Shown here: positions 26,948-35,803 of the stretch, piece by piece
Position numbering within the stretch: position 1 is the first letter of the stretch
How the letters are laid out: each line of letters starts with the position of its first letter
NCBI GenBank assembly: GCA_009836625.1
Contig: VXVC01000014.1
Location: forward strand, 1-64,000
Length of the DNA: 64,000 bases
Direction of reading: 5' to 3'
Source: Holophagales bacterium
GTDB taxonomy: Bacteria; Acidobacteriota; Thermoanaerobaculia; Multivoradales; Multivoraceae
Position numbers and translations under genes: made by a program
The notes under the pieces: generated by a model
The model's input: the letters and a program-made list of their open reading frames with translations, nothing else
What the model was told of the DNA's origin: nothing
Databases searched by the model: none

Positions 26948-29761
26948 ATGGACCAGCTCTCCGCTACGGCCGCATCCTTCGTCCGGCCGCTCGACACCCG
27001 CGACGACGACCTCGACCTCCTGGGCGGCAAGGGCCGCTCGCTGGCGCGGGCCGCAAACGCCGGCTTCGCCGTGCCGGGCGGCTTCCAGGTCACCACGGCC
27101 GCCTACCGGTCCTTCGTCGCGGCGCACGGTCTGCAGCAGCGGATCGTCGAGCTGGCGAAGCCCGAGCTCTTGAACGGCGCCGTCTCTTTCGATCGGGCAT
27201 CGGCGGCGATCCAGGAACTCCTGGCCGCGCCGGCCCTCTCCGACCTCGCGGCGGCCGAGATCGCCGCTGCCTACCGAAGCCTGGAGCCGGAGAACCCGCC
27301 GGTCGCGGTGCGCTCATCCGCCAACGCCGAGGACCTGCCCGAGGCGTCCTTCGCCGGCCAGCAGGACACCTACCTCAACGTGCGCGGCGAGGACGCCGTG
27401 GTCGCCGCGGTGCGCGACTGCTGGGCCTCGCTGTGGACGCCGCGCGCGATCGCCTACCGCCACCAGATGGGCATCGACCAGGGCAAGGTGGCGATGGCCG
27501 TCGTCGTCCAGATCATGGTGCCCTCCGAGATCTCGGGCATCCTGTTCACCGCCAATCCGGCGACGGGCGAGCGCTCGGAGGCGATCGTCAACGCCAGCTT
27601 CGGCCTCGGCGAGGCCGTCGTCGGCGGCCAGGTAACGCCCGACACCTACGTGGTCGACCGCGCGACCGGCGACGCCACCGAGACGATCATCGGCACCAAG
27701 GAACAGCGGATCGTCCAGGACGGCGACCAGGGCACCCGCATCGAGGAGACCGGCGAGGCCGACCGCGGCCGATCCTCCCTGTCGGCGGAGGCCATCCGCG
27801 AACTCGTCGAGCTCGGCGGAGAGGTGGAAGCGCAGTTCGACGGCGTGCCCCAGGACATCGAGTGGGCCATCTCCGGCGGCAAGCTGTACTTGCTGCAGTC
27901 GCGGCCGATCACGAACCTGCCGCCGCAGCCGATCGAGGTCGAGTGGGAACCGACGCCTCCGGCGCGCATCCTGACGCGCCGCCAGATCGTCGAGAACATG
28001 CCCGACCCGATCTGCCCGCTGTTCGAGGAGCTCTACCTGACGATCGGTCTCGAGAAGGCCCGCGGCGGCAAGAGCATGATGGTCGGCGGCGGCCCGGTGT
28101 TCGTCACGATGAACGGCTTCGCCTACCAGCGCGGGGACTGGCAAATGCTCTTCCCGGACGGCAACGAGAAGATCAGCAAGCCGACCGAGGACGAGCTGGA
28201 GGCCGCCGAACGCGCCATGGCCGAGCGGCGCAAGGACTCCCCCGCGGAGAACCTGGAGATGGCGGCGCACGACCTGAAGCTGTTTCGGGATGCGCTCGGC
28301 GACGAGGACAGCCGCGCCTTCGACGCCTGGGCAGCCTCGGCCGGACTCGGCGATTCCCTGGCGCAGCGGGTGACCATGCCCGAGAGCAGGAACCCGACCT
28401 TCATCGCCTTCAATCGCACCCAGTGGAACGACGGCGTGCTCAGGAAGTGGAGGGAGGAGACGATGCCGCGCCTGGTCCGGATCACCGGCGAATGGCGCGA
28501 AGTCGATCCCGCCGCGGCGTCAGACGAGACCCTGCTCAAGGGCGTCGTCGACCTGGGCATCGCGGAGGGCGACTACTGGTCGAACGACACCGGCCACACC
28601 TTCGGCGTCGCCAAGTCGACCGACGACCAGCTCCAGTGCTTTCTGCGCGAGACACTGCCCGACCACAACTTCACGAGCGGCCAGTTCCTGAGCGGCTTCA
28701 AGTCGAAGACGATGGAAGCGAACGACGCGATCTACGAGGTCGCCAGGCGCATCCGGGCCGACGAGTCGCTCTGGGAACTGGTGATGGTGACCCCGCCCTC
28801 ACGGCTCATGGCCGCGCTCGAGGAGCATCCGGCGAGCGGTCCGGCGCTGGAGGCGATTCACGACTACCTCTCCACCTTCGGGCACCAGGGCTACACGCTC
28901 GACTTCGTCGAGCCGCCGCAGAGCGAGGATCCGACCGCCTTCTTCGCCACGCTGAAGACGATGGTCGCCAACCGCGACTACAGCCCGGAGCAGCACGACA
29001 TCGACGCGCGCCGCAAGAAGGAGGAGGCGCTTGCCCGGATCGAAGAGCTGCTCGACGGCCTCGAGTACTGGCAGTTCCGCTTCCGCCTGTGGTTCACTTA
29101 CCTCTTCTACCCCATCCGCGAGGAGACGATGTTCTACCTCGGCAGCGCCTGGCCGGTGCTGCGCCCGCTGGCGGCGGAGCTGGGGCGGCGCCTGGTCGAG
29201 GCCGGCACGTTCACGCGGCCGGACGACGTCTACTTCTGTGTCACGGACGAGATCCGCGAAGCGATCGAGGCACGCGCGCGCGGCGAGGCGAGGCCCGATC
29301 TCGGCGTGCTCGCCGCCGAACGGCGCGAGCTCCGCGAGGCCCGCAAGCGGCTGCACCCGCCGGGCACCGTGCCGCCGGAGGCGAGCGAGCATCCGTCGAT
29401 CGCCTTCAAGGAGACGCAGGCCCGCAACGACCCGAACAGCTCCACGCTGCGCGGCGTGCCCGTGAGTCCCGGCACCGTCACCGCGCCGGCGAGCCTGATC
29501 AAGTCGCCGCCCGAGTTCGACCGGATGCGGTCGGGCTCCATCCTCGTCTGCCCGATGACGAACCCCGCCTGGACGCCGCTGTTCGCGCATGCCTCGGGAC
29601 TCGTCACCGATATCGGCGGCATCCTGGGCCACGGCTCGATCGTCGCCCGCGAGTACGGCATTCCCGCGGTCGTCGGTACCGGCAACATCACCCAGCGCGT
29701 GGCGCCGGGGCAGGAGATCAGCGTCGACGGCGATGCCGGGGTGGTGACGCTGCACGACTGA
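26948..29761 (+). CDS. Rifampin-phosphotransferase-like dikinase (PEP-synthase family)
   Basis: A 937-residue enzyme with a PEP-synthase/PPDK-type ATP-grasp domain at residues 1-330 (LLGGKGRSLARAANAGFAVP; VRSSANAEDLPEASFAGQQD; FTANPATGERSEAIVNASFG; DIEWAISGGKLYLLQSRPI), a long middle domain (about 350-840), and a C-terminal swivelling phosphohistidine domain with H895 in GGILGHGSIVAREYGIPAVV. It lacks the C-terminal TIM barrel of PEP synthase and PPDK, so the layout matches rifampin phosphotransferase and phenylphosphate-synthase-like dikinases, which pass the beta-phosphate of ATP to a small molecule. The middle domain would choose the acceptor. It is the third gene of the cytochrome-SDR operon. 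The acceptor is unknown; antibiotic inactivation is possible but a catabolic activation step fits the context as well. Confidence 0.82.
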   Translation: MDQLSATAASFVRPLDTRDDDLDLLGGKGRSLARAANAGFAVPGGFQVTTAAYRSFVAAHGLQQRIVELAKPELLNGAVSFDRASAAIQELLAAPALSDLAAAEIAAAYRSLEPENPPVAVRSSANAEDLPEASFAGQQDTYLNVRGEDAVVAAVRDCWASLWTPRAIAYRHQMGIDQGKVAMAVVVQIMVPSEISGILFTANPATGERSEAIVNASFGLGEAVVGGQVTPDTYVVDRATGDATETIIGTKEQRIVQDGDQGTRIEETGEADRGRSSLSAEAIRELVELGGEVEAQFDGVPQDIEWAISGGKLYLLQSRPITNLPPQPIEVEWEPTPPARILTRRQIVENMPDPICPLFEELYLTIGLEKARGGKSMMVGGGPVFVTMNGFAYQRGDWQMLFPDGNEKISKPTEDELEAAERAMAERRKDSPAENLEMAAHDLKLFRDALGDEDSRAFDAWAASAGLGDSLAQRVTMPESRNPTFIAFNRTQWNDGVLRKWREETMPRLVRITGEWREVDPAAASDETLLKGVVDLGIAEGDYWSNDTGHTFGVAKSTDDQLQCFLRETLPDHNFTSGQFLSGFKSKTMEANDAIYEVARRIRADESLWELVMVTPPSRLMAALEEHPASGPALEAIHDYLSTFGHQGYTLDFVEPPQSEDPTAFFATLKTMVANRDYSPEQHDIDARRKKEEALARIEELLDGLEYWQFRFRLWFTYLFYPIREETMFYLGSAWPVLRPLAAELGRRLVEAGTFTRPDDVYFCVTDEIREAIEARARGEARPDLGVLAAERRELREARKRLHPPGTVPPEASEHPSIAFKETQARNDPNSSTLRGVPVSPGTVTAPASLIKSPPEFDRMRSGSILVCPMTNPAWTPLFAHASGLVTDIGGILGHGSIVAREYGIPAVVGTGNITQRVAPGQEISVDGDAGVVTLHD

Positions 29762-29765
29762 ACCA

Positions 29766-29780
29766 CTGGGTGCGCCGGCC
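29766..29780 (-). repeat. Truncated dispersed repeat
   Basis: On the minus strand GGCCGGC is followed by GCACCCAG: the right arm of a class B stem joined to a class A tail, with the left arm missing. It lies 4 bases after the dikinase stop codon. Confidence 0.5.
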
Positions 29781-29801
29781 CAGCGATACGCTTTGCCCAG
29801 G

Positions 29802-32396
29802 ATGAAACGTCCTGCCACCCTTGCCGGCCTCTTCCTGCTGCTCTCCGCGAACGGCGCCGCCCACGCACAGCAGGAGCCCGCGCCCGAGACCTTCGGCGAG
29901 ACGATCGACGTCCGCGTCGTCAACGTCGACGTCTGGGTCACCGACCGCGACGGCAATCCGGTCACCGGCCTGACGGCCGACGACTTCGAGGTGCGGGAGG
30001 ACGGTCGCCCGGTGGAGCTGTCGAACTTCTACGAGTTCACGGACGGCCTGGATGCGACCGCGCGGGAGCAGGAAGCATCCTCCTTCCGGGACCGCCAGCC
30101 CCGGCAGAGCGACCTGGACCGCTTCGTCCCGGCCGAGCCGCCGCCGCCGGAGCACCGGCTGAGCCTGATGGTCTACGTCGACAACAACAACCTGACACCG
30201 ACGGACCGCAACCGCCTGCTGCCCTTCCTGCGCAACTTCCTGAGCGTCCAGCTCAGCCCGTACGACCGCGCGATGCTCGCCGTCTACGATGCGGGCCGGT
30301 TCGAGGTCGCGCTGCCGTTCACCACCGAGGCCTGGCGCGTCGCCGAGGCGACGCACGAGGTCGCGAGGGTCGTCGGCAGCCGCGACCGCATCGAATCGCA
30401 GCGCCTCGACATCCTGCGCGAACTCAACCGGGACGACGAGGTTCCGCCCCGCTACAGCGCGGTGATGGAGCTGATCCGCGACTTCGCCGCAATGATCAGA
30501 AGCGAGGTCGACGCCTCGATCGTGAACCTGGAGAACGCGATCCGGACGATGGCGGGCCTGCCAGGGCGCAAGGCCATCCTGTACATCAGCAACGGGCTGC
30601 CCATGCGGCCGGCGGAGGATCTGTTCCGGGCGCTCGAGGAGAGGTTCGACGATCGGCGCGGGCGTTGGCGCTCCACCAACCAGTCGCCCTTCCGAGACGT
30701 CGAGCTGTTTAGCGACACAAGAGGCATCGACGCCGCCAACGCCTCCCTCGAGGCCTACCAGTACGACCTCTCGCGGCGATTCGACGAGCTCGCCTCCCTC
30801 GCCAACGCCAACGGCGTCACCTTCCACAGCGTCGCCGCCGCCGGGGCGCGCGTCAGCGGCATGAACACCGCGGATCTCCGCTTCTCTACCAGCATCGAGT
30901 TCACACGCGCCGCCAATCTCGAGGAGCCGCTGCTCCGCCTGGCCGACCGTACCGGCGGCCGGGCGATCGTCAACACGCGGAACTTCGCGGGCGGATTCGA
31001 CAGCATCGCGAGCGACCTCCAGAACCGCTACTCGCTCGGCTACTTACCGCGTTCGCTGCCGGCTCCGTCCTCGCCATCGGCGCGAACGCGGCCGCCGACG
31101 CACATCGAGAGAGGAAACGCCCACCGGATCGAGGTCGAACTGACCGACGAGGCAAAGCGGCGCTACCGCGGACGCCTGTCGATCCGTCACCGCGACAGCT
31201 ACATCGACAAGCCCGTCTCAGCCGAGATGGCGGACCTGACGCTGGCGGCTCTTTCGATGGAAGAGGCCGCCAACCCGATGGCTGTCCGGATCGCGCCGGT
31301 CCGCGGCCCGGGTAGCGAGGTCCTCCTCGACAGCGGCGACATCCAGTCGAGGATGCTGGTCGCGATCCCGATCGGCCCGCTGACTCTGGCCCCCGTCGCC
31401 GACGGTCACGAGGCGAGGGTCCGCCTGTGGGTCCAGGTGATCGACGGGGAGGGCCGCGTTTCCGAGGTCACGGAGCATCCCGTTCCCGTCCTGGTGAAGG
31501 AGGGCGAGATCGAGGACGCCCGGGAACTCTCGTGGCCCTTCGCGGTCGACGTGGTCACCGCGCCCGGGCCGCATCGCGTCGCCGTCGGCGTGCGCGACGA
31601 CCTCGCCGCCACGACCTCCGTCGTCACGTTCGACCTGGACGCCGGCAACGCCCAGGCCGCGGCCGAGGTCCCCGCCGCCGTCACCGAAGCGCTGCCCTCG
31701 TCCGACACGCCCGAGTGGTGGCTCGCCGAGGCGGCGGCCCACTACCAGCGCTCAGAGCTCGAAGCGATGGCCGACGCCGCCCGCCGGGCGCTGGAGTTGA
31801 CGGACGACATCCGTTTACGAACGCGGGCCTGGAATGCCCTCGGCGTGGCACTCTTCGACAAACCCGATCGCACGGAGCAGGACGTGGTCGAGGCCGAGGA
31901 GGCGTTCCGCCGCGTGATCGCCGTCATGGACGACGAGGCGTCCGAGGCGCCGCGGTACAGCCTCGCCAGGTTGCTGGCCGACTCGGGCAGGCCCGATGAG
32001 GGCGTCGCCGAGGCCAGACGCATCCTGGCAATCTCTCCGGAAGGGCCGATCCCCGACCGGGCGAGGATCCTGGTCTGCCACTCCCGGGACGCGGCAGACG
32101 CCGTCTCCAACTCAGACCGCAGGCCGGGCGAGATGATCTACCAGGTCGCCCACGAGTACACCGACGAAGCGATACAAGCCGGCGTCGAGGGCGTCGTCGG
32201 CCTCGGCGTCACCATCGACGAGGAAGGTTGCGTCGTCGGTGTCGAGGTGCTCGAACGGTTGCCCCACGGCCTCACCGAGAGCGCCGTCGAGGCGATGAGA
32301 CGGGCCGTCTTCCGGCCGGCGATGGAGAACGGTGAACCCGTGGGGGCTACGTACAGGACCGCGGTGCGCTTCGCCCTAGATGCCGAGGAGCGCTAG
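29802..32396 (+). CDS. VWFA-related Acidobacterial protein with TPR and TonB C-terminal domain
   Basis: A secreted 864-residue protein. A signal peptide (ends near AHAQ) leads to the VWFA-related Acidobacterial domain, about residues 30-420: IDVRVVNVDVWVTDRDGNPV, DDFEVREDGRPVELSNFYE, LPGRKAILYISNGLPMRP and the late SLGYLPRS segment. A mixed beta region follows, then helical TPR-like repeats at about 630-750 (WWLAEAAAHYQRSELEAMAD), and a C-terminal TonB/TolA-like domain at about 790-860 (VGLGVTIDEEGCVVGVEVLE; VEAMRRAVFRPAMENGEPVG). No transmembrane helix precedes the TonB domain other than the signal peptide. The start is the ATG at 29802. It ends overlapping a convergent gene by 21 bases. The VWFA domain is strong lineage evidence; its cellular role is not established. 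Confidence 0.88.
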   Translation: MKRPATLAGLFLLLSANGAAHAQQEPAPETFGETIDVRVVNVDVWVTDRDGNPVTGLTADDFEVREDGRPVELSNFYEFTDGLDATAREQEASSFRDRQPRQSDLDRFVPAEPPPPEHRLSLMVYVDNNNLTPTDRNRLLPFLRNFLSVQLSPYDRAMLAVYDAGRFEVALPFTTEAWRVAEATHEVARVVGSRDRIESQRLDILRELNRDDEVPPRYSAVMELIRDFAAMIRSEVDASIVNLENAIRTMAGLPGRKAILYISNGLPMRPAEDLFRALEERFDDRRGRWRSTNQSPFRDVELFSDTRGIDAANASLEAYQYDLSRRFDELASLANANGVTFHSVAAAGARVSGMNTADLRFSTSIEFTRAANLEEPLLRLADRTGGRAIVNTRNFAGGFDSIASDLQNRYSLGYLPRSLPAPSSPSARTRPPTHIERGNAHRIEVELTDEAKRRYRGRLSIRHRDSYIDKPVSAEMADLTLAALSMEEAANPMAVRIAPVRGPGSEVLLDSGDIQSRMLVAIPIGPLTLAPVADGHEARVRLWVQVIDGEGRVSEVTEHPVPVLVKEGEIEDARELSWPFAVDVVTAPGPHRVAVGVRDDLAATTSVVTFDLDAGNAQAAAEVPAAVTEALPSSDTPEWWLAEAAAHYQRSELEAMADAARRALELTDDIRLRTRAWNALGVALFDKPDRTEQDVVEAEEAFRRVIAVMDDEASEAPRYSLARLLADSGRPDEGVAEARRILAISPEGPIPDRARILVCHSRDAADAVSNSDRRPGEMIYQVAHEYTDEAIQAGVEGVVGLGVTIDEEGCVVGVEVLERLPHGLTESAVEAMRRAVFRPAMENGEPVGATYRTAVRFALDAEER

Positions 32397-33005
32397 GAAG
32401 CGCTCCTTCTGCTCCTCGCTCATCGCCTCGAAGTCCGGGACGGCCATGTCGGTCGTGGGCAGGTCCGCGAACTCCGGTGAGGACGTCTGGAGGCTCGCGG
32501 CGATGTTGTGCAGGCCACCGCCCTCCTCCATGCCCTTGCCCAGCGCCATGCCGACTTCGCGGGGCCACACGTGCTTGGGACCGCCGCCCAGCCCGAGAGG
32601 ATTCGCCCGCCCCACGTACTCCTCGATCTGCTGGAACATGACCTTCTCCTGAGCCGACCGCCGCATCTGACCCTCGCGGCCGTACTTGGTGCGCGACTGG
32701 TTGCAGATCGACGCCCAGGGCATCACGATGTGGAAGCCGGGCAGCGCCTTGCATTCGTCGGGGGCGCCGTCGCCGCCGCTGATCCGGCCGTCCTTGACCA
32801 TGAGGTAGTACGCGGACATCTCGCGTCTGCCCTCGACCAGCCGCGCCGGCGGGTGAGTGTAGATCTCGGTGAATCCCCACGCGGTGTCCGCCGGTAGATC
32901 GCCGTCCTCGAGCATCTGCACGCCGTACTCGGCGCACGCCTCGCACCACGCCTTCGAGCCGAACTCTCCGACCGGTTCCAGTTCGGCTACGTTGATATCG
33001 GCCAC
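32376..33005 (-). CDS. Conserved-looking protein of unknown function
   Basis: A 209-residue soluble protein without signal peptide or membrane segment. Not recognised. Visible features: a Cys pair in KAWCEACAEYG near residue 22, an aromatic/His stretch GFTEIYTHPPARLVEG, YYLMVKDGRISGG, a further Cys in SICNQSRTKYG, and a C-terminal acidic DFEAMSEEQKERFLALLG. The start is the GTG at 33005 with GGGAG at good spacing; longer in-frame starts would run into the repeat and the promoter zone. Codon use and composition look native. It is divergent from a TetR regulator gene, which might control it. Confidence 0.7.
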   Translation of the reverse strand: MADINVAELEPVGEFGSKAWCEACAEYGVQMLEDGDLPADTAWGFTEIYTHPPARLVEGRREMSAYYLMVKDGRISGGDGAPDECKALPGFHIVMPWASICNQSRTKYGREGQMRRSAQEKVMFQQIEEYVGRANPLGLGGGPKHVWPREVGMALGKGMEEGGGLHNIAASLQTSSPEFADLPTTDMAVPDFEAMSEEQKERFLALLGI

Positions 33006-33047
33006 TCTCGTTCTCCCGTTGTCTGCTCGGTCAACTGGCGATGTGTC

Positions 33048-33074
33048 GGCCAGCGAGGACGCCAGCGCACCCAG
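33048..33074 (+). repeat. Degenerate dispersed repeat
   Basis: Imperfect arms GGCCAGCG and GACGCCAG with the intact tail GCGCACCCAG. It lies in the 146-base divergent gap between the unknown gene and the TetR gene. Confidence 0.45.
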
Positions 33075-33151
33075 TCGAACTTGGAACAATGTAACATCTT
33101 TAGAACAGCCACCCGGACACGCGTATCATCTCAGGCATCACGCGCGAACCC

Positions 33152-33883
33152 ATGACGAACGCCGAAACCAAGAGCCTCAAGGCCGGTGAACCGATGAGCC
33201 GGCGCGAGGCGAACGTGGCGGCGCGCCGGCAGCGCATTCTCGAGTCGGCCCGAACCCTGCTGAAGGAATCGGGTCCCGAAGGACTCTCGATGCGCAAACT
33301 GGCCCGGGGCGCGGGTTTGAGCGTCACCACGCTGTACAACCTGCTCGGCTCCCGCGAGGAGATCCTGCAGGCGCTGATCCGGGATTCCGTGCAGCGCCTC
33401 GATGAGCCGGCGCCCGACGCTCGCACCGCCCGCGACCCGCTCCGGCGGGCGGCGAGAGCCATGGAGGGCCTGCTCAGCTACATGATCGACAACGGCGACC
33501 TGCTGCGGCCGCTCATCGTGGCCGACTTCAGCACCGGCCACTGGGCGCGGCTGGTCCAGCAGGACGATGGCAAGCGCCTCAGCTCGCTCAAGGCGGCGAT
33601 TCACAAGGCGGTTGGCGACGCTCTCGCCAGCGGTCAACTGCAGACTTCGGTCGGTCAGCCGTTCCTGGAGACACAGCTCTACGTCGGCTGGGAACTCGCC
33701 CTCGACCAGTGGGCCTTCGGCATCCTGGACGACGAGGTCTACCGGCTGAAGAGCCTGTGCGGCTTCTACGTCGGCCTGCTCGCCTTTGCCGCTCCCGACA
33801 CTCGCCCCCGTATCGAGAAGGAACTCCGGCGCCTCGAACGCAGGTTCCCCTCGATCGAAGCGCGCCCCAAGCGCACCGGGTAG
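33152..33883 (+). CDS. TetR/AcrR-family transcriptional regulator
   Basis: A 243-residue one-component repressor. The N-terminal helix-turn-helix is clear at about residues 22-70: RRQRILESARTLLKESG, LSMRKLARGAGLSVTTLYNL (recognition helix region), then FGSREE-like LLGSREEILQALI. The helical C-terminal ligand domain is divergent, as usual. Starts at ATG 33152 or ATG 33194 are both possible; neither has a strong ribosome site. It is followed after 21 bases by the sugar-kinase operon on the same strand and is divergent from the unknown gene at 32376-33005, so it probably controls one or both. No operator could be assigned with confidence. Confidence 0.9.
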   Translation: MTNAETKSLKAGEPMSRREANVAARRQRILESARTLLKESGPEGLSMRKLARGAGLSVTTLYNLLGSREEILQALIRDSVQRLDEPAPDARTARDPLRRAARAMEGLLSYMIDNGDLLRPLIVADFSTGHWARLVQQDDGKRLSSLKAAIHKAVGDALASGQLQTSVGQPFLETQLYVGWELALDQWAFGILDDEVYRLKSLCGFYVGLLAFAAPDTRPRIEKELRRLERRFPSIEARPKRTG

Positions 33884-33904
33884 CGGTTCCCCCGCGAGCG
33901 CAGC

Positions 33905-34873
33905 TTGGAATCCCGCCTCGACGTCGTAGGCCTGGGCCTCGCCATCGTCGATGTCGTGCTGCGGGTCGACCGGATGCCGAAGTGGGAGGATCCGAGGGGA
34001 CTCCTCGACTTCACACTCGCCGATGGCGGGCCGGCGGGCACGGCCTGCTTCGTCGCCTCGACTTTCGGGCTTCGCACCGGCTTCGTCGACACGGTCGGCG
34101 ACGACGATCTCGGCGCGCACCGACGGCGGTCACTGGGGCGGGCCGGCGTAGATACAAGCCGCCTCGTACCCCGGGAGGGGCCGGAAGACCACGTGGTCGT
34201 CGTCTACGTCGACGCCTCGACGGGAGAGCGGGTGTTCTCGTTCCGGCGCGGCTTCCTCTCCCGGCCCCTCACCGTCGACGACCTCGACCGCCCGTACATC
34301 GAGTCGGCTCGGATTCTCCACCTCGACGGCAGCCATGGCGCCGCGGCGCTCGCGGCGGCCCGCTGGATGAAGGAGTCGGGGGGCACGGTCGTCCTCGACG
34401 CGGCAGCCACCAGCCACAAGGTCCTCGAACCGGCCCGGGCTCTCGTCGCCGAGACCGACGTCCTGATCTGCGGCTCGGGCTTCGCGCCGAACCTCACGAG
34501 CGAGAAAGACGTGTGGCGGGCGGGCCGCGCAGCCCTCGACCTTGGACCGAGAGTGGTGGTGCAGACCGAGGGCGCGAAAGGCAGCTACACAGTAGCCCGT
34601 ACTGGGACGCGGGACGTGGAGTTCCACACGCCCGCGTACAAGGTCGACGTCGTCGACACGACGGGCGCCGGCGACACCTTTCACGGCGCCTATCTGGTGG
34701 GACTCGCCAGGGGCTGGGATCTCGAGCGCTGCGCCTCCTTCTCGTCGGCGGTCGCGGCCCTTCACTGCACCGTGCTGGGAAACCGCAAGGGGATTCCGTC
34801 GATGGACCAGGCCGAAACCCTGATGGCCGCGCAGCCGGCCAGGAAGCAAACGGCCGTGGCCTCCACTTCGTAG
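33905..34873 (+). CDS. PfkB-family carbohydrate kinase
   Basis: A 322-residue ribokinase-fold sugar kinase. Seen: N-terminal VVGLGLAIVDVVLRVDRMP, the substrate-region ADGGPAGTACFVAS with the GG typical of the fold, and the second PfkB signature DTTGAGDTFHGAYL near residue 255, whose aspartate is the catalytic base. The start is a TTG at 33905 with little ribosome-site support, so a later start is possible. It is the first enzyme gene after tetR, 21 bases behind an epimerase gene. With the epimerase and aldolase it suggests phosphorylation of a ketose (fructose-, tagatose- or psicose-like) before cleavage. Confidence 0.88.
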   Translation: MESRLDVVGLGLAIVDVVLRVDRMPKWEDPRGLLDFTLADGGPAGTACFVASTFGLRTGFVDTVGDDDLGAHRRRSLGRAGVDTSRLVPREGPEDHVVVVYVDASTGERVFSFRRGFLSRPLTVDDLDRPYIESARILHLDGSHGAAALAAARWMKESGGTVVLDAAATSHKVLEPARALVAETDVLICGSGFAPNLTSEKDVWRAGRAALDLGPRVVVQTEGAKGSYTVARTGTRDVEFHTPAYKVDVVDTTGAGDTFHGAYLVGLARGWDLERCASFSSAVAALHCTVLGNRKGIPSMDQAETLMAAQPARKQTAVASTS

Positions 34874-34894
34874 CGGCTCAGGAGAGGGAAGCAC

Positions 34895-35803
34895 ATGGGA
34901 CGCATCGGGATCACCTTCAACTACTGGGGCAACGAGTGGATGGAGGACATCGAGGAGTACGAGCGCCGGATGGCCCGGGCGGCCGCGATCGGCTTCGACC
35001 TCATGTCCTTCTCGCAGGACGTGCTCTTCCTCTACACGCCGGAGCAGAAGAGGCGCTTCGTCGCCTCGGCGGCGGAACACGGGCTCAGGATCAACTACAT
35101 GGCGGGGCTCGGCCCCAAGCAGGACATCAACTCCGACTCGGAAGAGGACCGGCGCCGCGGCATCGCGCACCTGCGCGCCCTCGCCGGAAACGCGAGCGAG
35201 ATGCAGCAGATGGCGGGGGGCGGCGGCGCCGACGTCGGCGGCGCGATCACCGGCGTCATGCGCCAGGGCCTCGACGGCCGCGACAAGGAGCGTTGCTGGA
35301 TGCACGCCGTCGCCGCCATGCGGGAGGCGATGAAGACCGCCGAGGACCTCGACGTGACCTTCCACGTCGAGGTCCTGAACCGTTTCGAGCACTTCCTCGT
35401 CAACACCTGCGACGAGGCGCTCCGCTTCCTCGACGAGGTGGGGAGCCCGAACCTGAAGATGATGCTCGACACCTACCACATGAACATCGAGGAGGACTCG
35501 CTGGGCGAGGCGATCGTCCGCGCCGGCGACCAGCTCGGCACCTTCCACATCGGCGAGAACAACCGCCGGCCGCCCGGCCAGGGGCACATCCCCTGGGACG
35601 AGGTGGTCGCCGCGCTGCGCGAGATCGACTACGACCGCGACACCGTGATGGAGCCGATCGTCCACATGGGCGGCGGCGTCGGCAACCTGCTCGCGGTGTG
35701 GCGCGACATGACCGGCGACCGCGACCTCGACGAAGCGGCGCGCGAGGGGCTCGAGTTCTACCGCGGCAAACTGGCGGCGGCAGGGAACGGAGGCGGCGCG
35801 TGA
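34895..35803 (+). CDS. Sugar phosphate isomerase/epimerase, ketose 3-epimerase-like
   Basis: A 302-residue TIM-barrel of the xylose-isomerase-like/AP-endonuclease-2 superfamily. The metal-binding set of D-tagatose/D-psicose 3-epimerases can be placed: Glu in VTFHVEVLNRFEHF, Asp in KMMLDTYHMNIEED, His in GTFHIGENNRRPPGQGHIPW, and Glu in TVMEPIVHMGG. The N-terminus GRIGITFNYWGNEWM is family-like. The start is the ATG at 34895 with GGAG upstream. It would interconvert C3 epimers of a ketose, feeding the kinase and aldolase. Inosose or hydroxypyruvate isomerase activity is a less likely alternative. Its stop overlaps the aldolase start (GTGA). Confidence 0.88.
   Translation: MGRIGITFNYWGNEWMEDIEEYERRMARAAAIGFDLMSFSQDVLFLYTPEQKRRFVASAAEHGLRINYMAGLGPKQDINSDSEEDRRRGIAHLRALAGNASEMQQMAGGGGADVGGAITGVMRQGLDGRDKERCWMHAVAAMREAMKTAEDLDVTFHVEVLNRFEHFLVNTCDEALRFLDEVGSPNLKMMLDTYHMNIEEDSLGEAIVRAGDQLGTFHIGENNRRPPGQGHIPWDEVVAALREIDYDRDTVMEPIVHMGGGVGNLLAVWRDMTGDRDLDEAAREGLEFYRGKLAAAGNGGGA

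Noticed and set aside
26948..29761. Ordinary PEP synthase, or a proven rifampin-resistance gene
   Set aside because: The PEP/pyruvate TIM barrel is missing, so it is not a PEP synthase; the rifampin-binding specificity cannot be shown from the middle domain by eye.
33089..33097. ATGTAACAT inverted repeat as TetR operator
   Set aside because: Four-base arms are too short and the match does not extend; without a second site or footprint it stays a guess.
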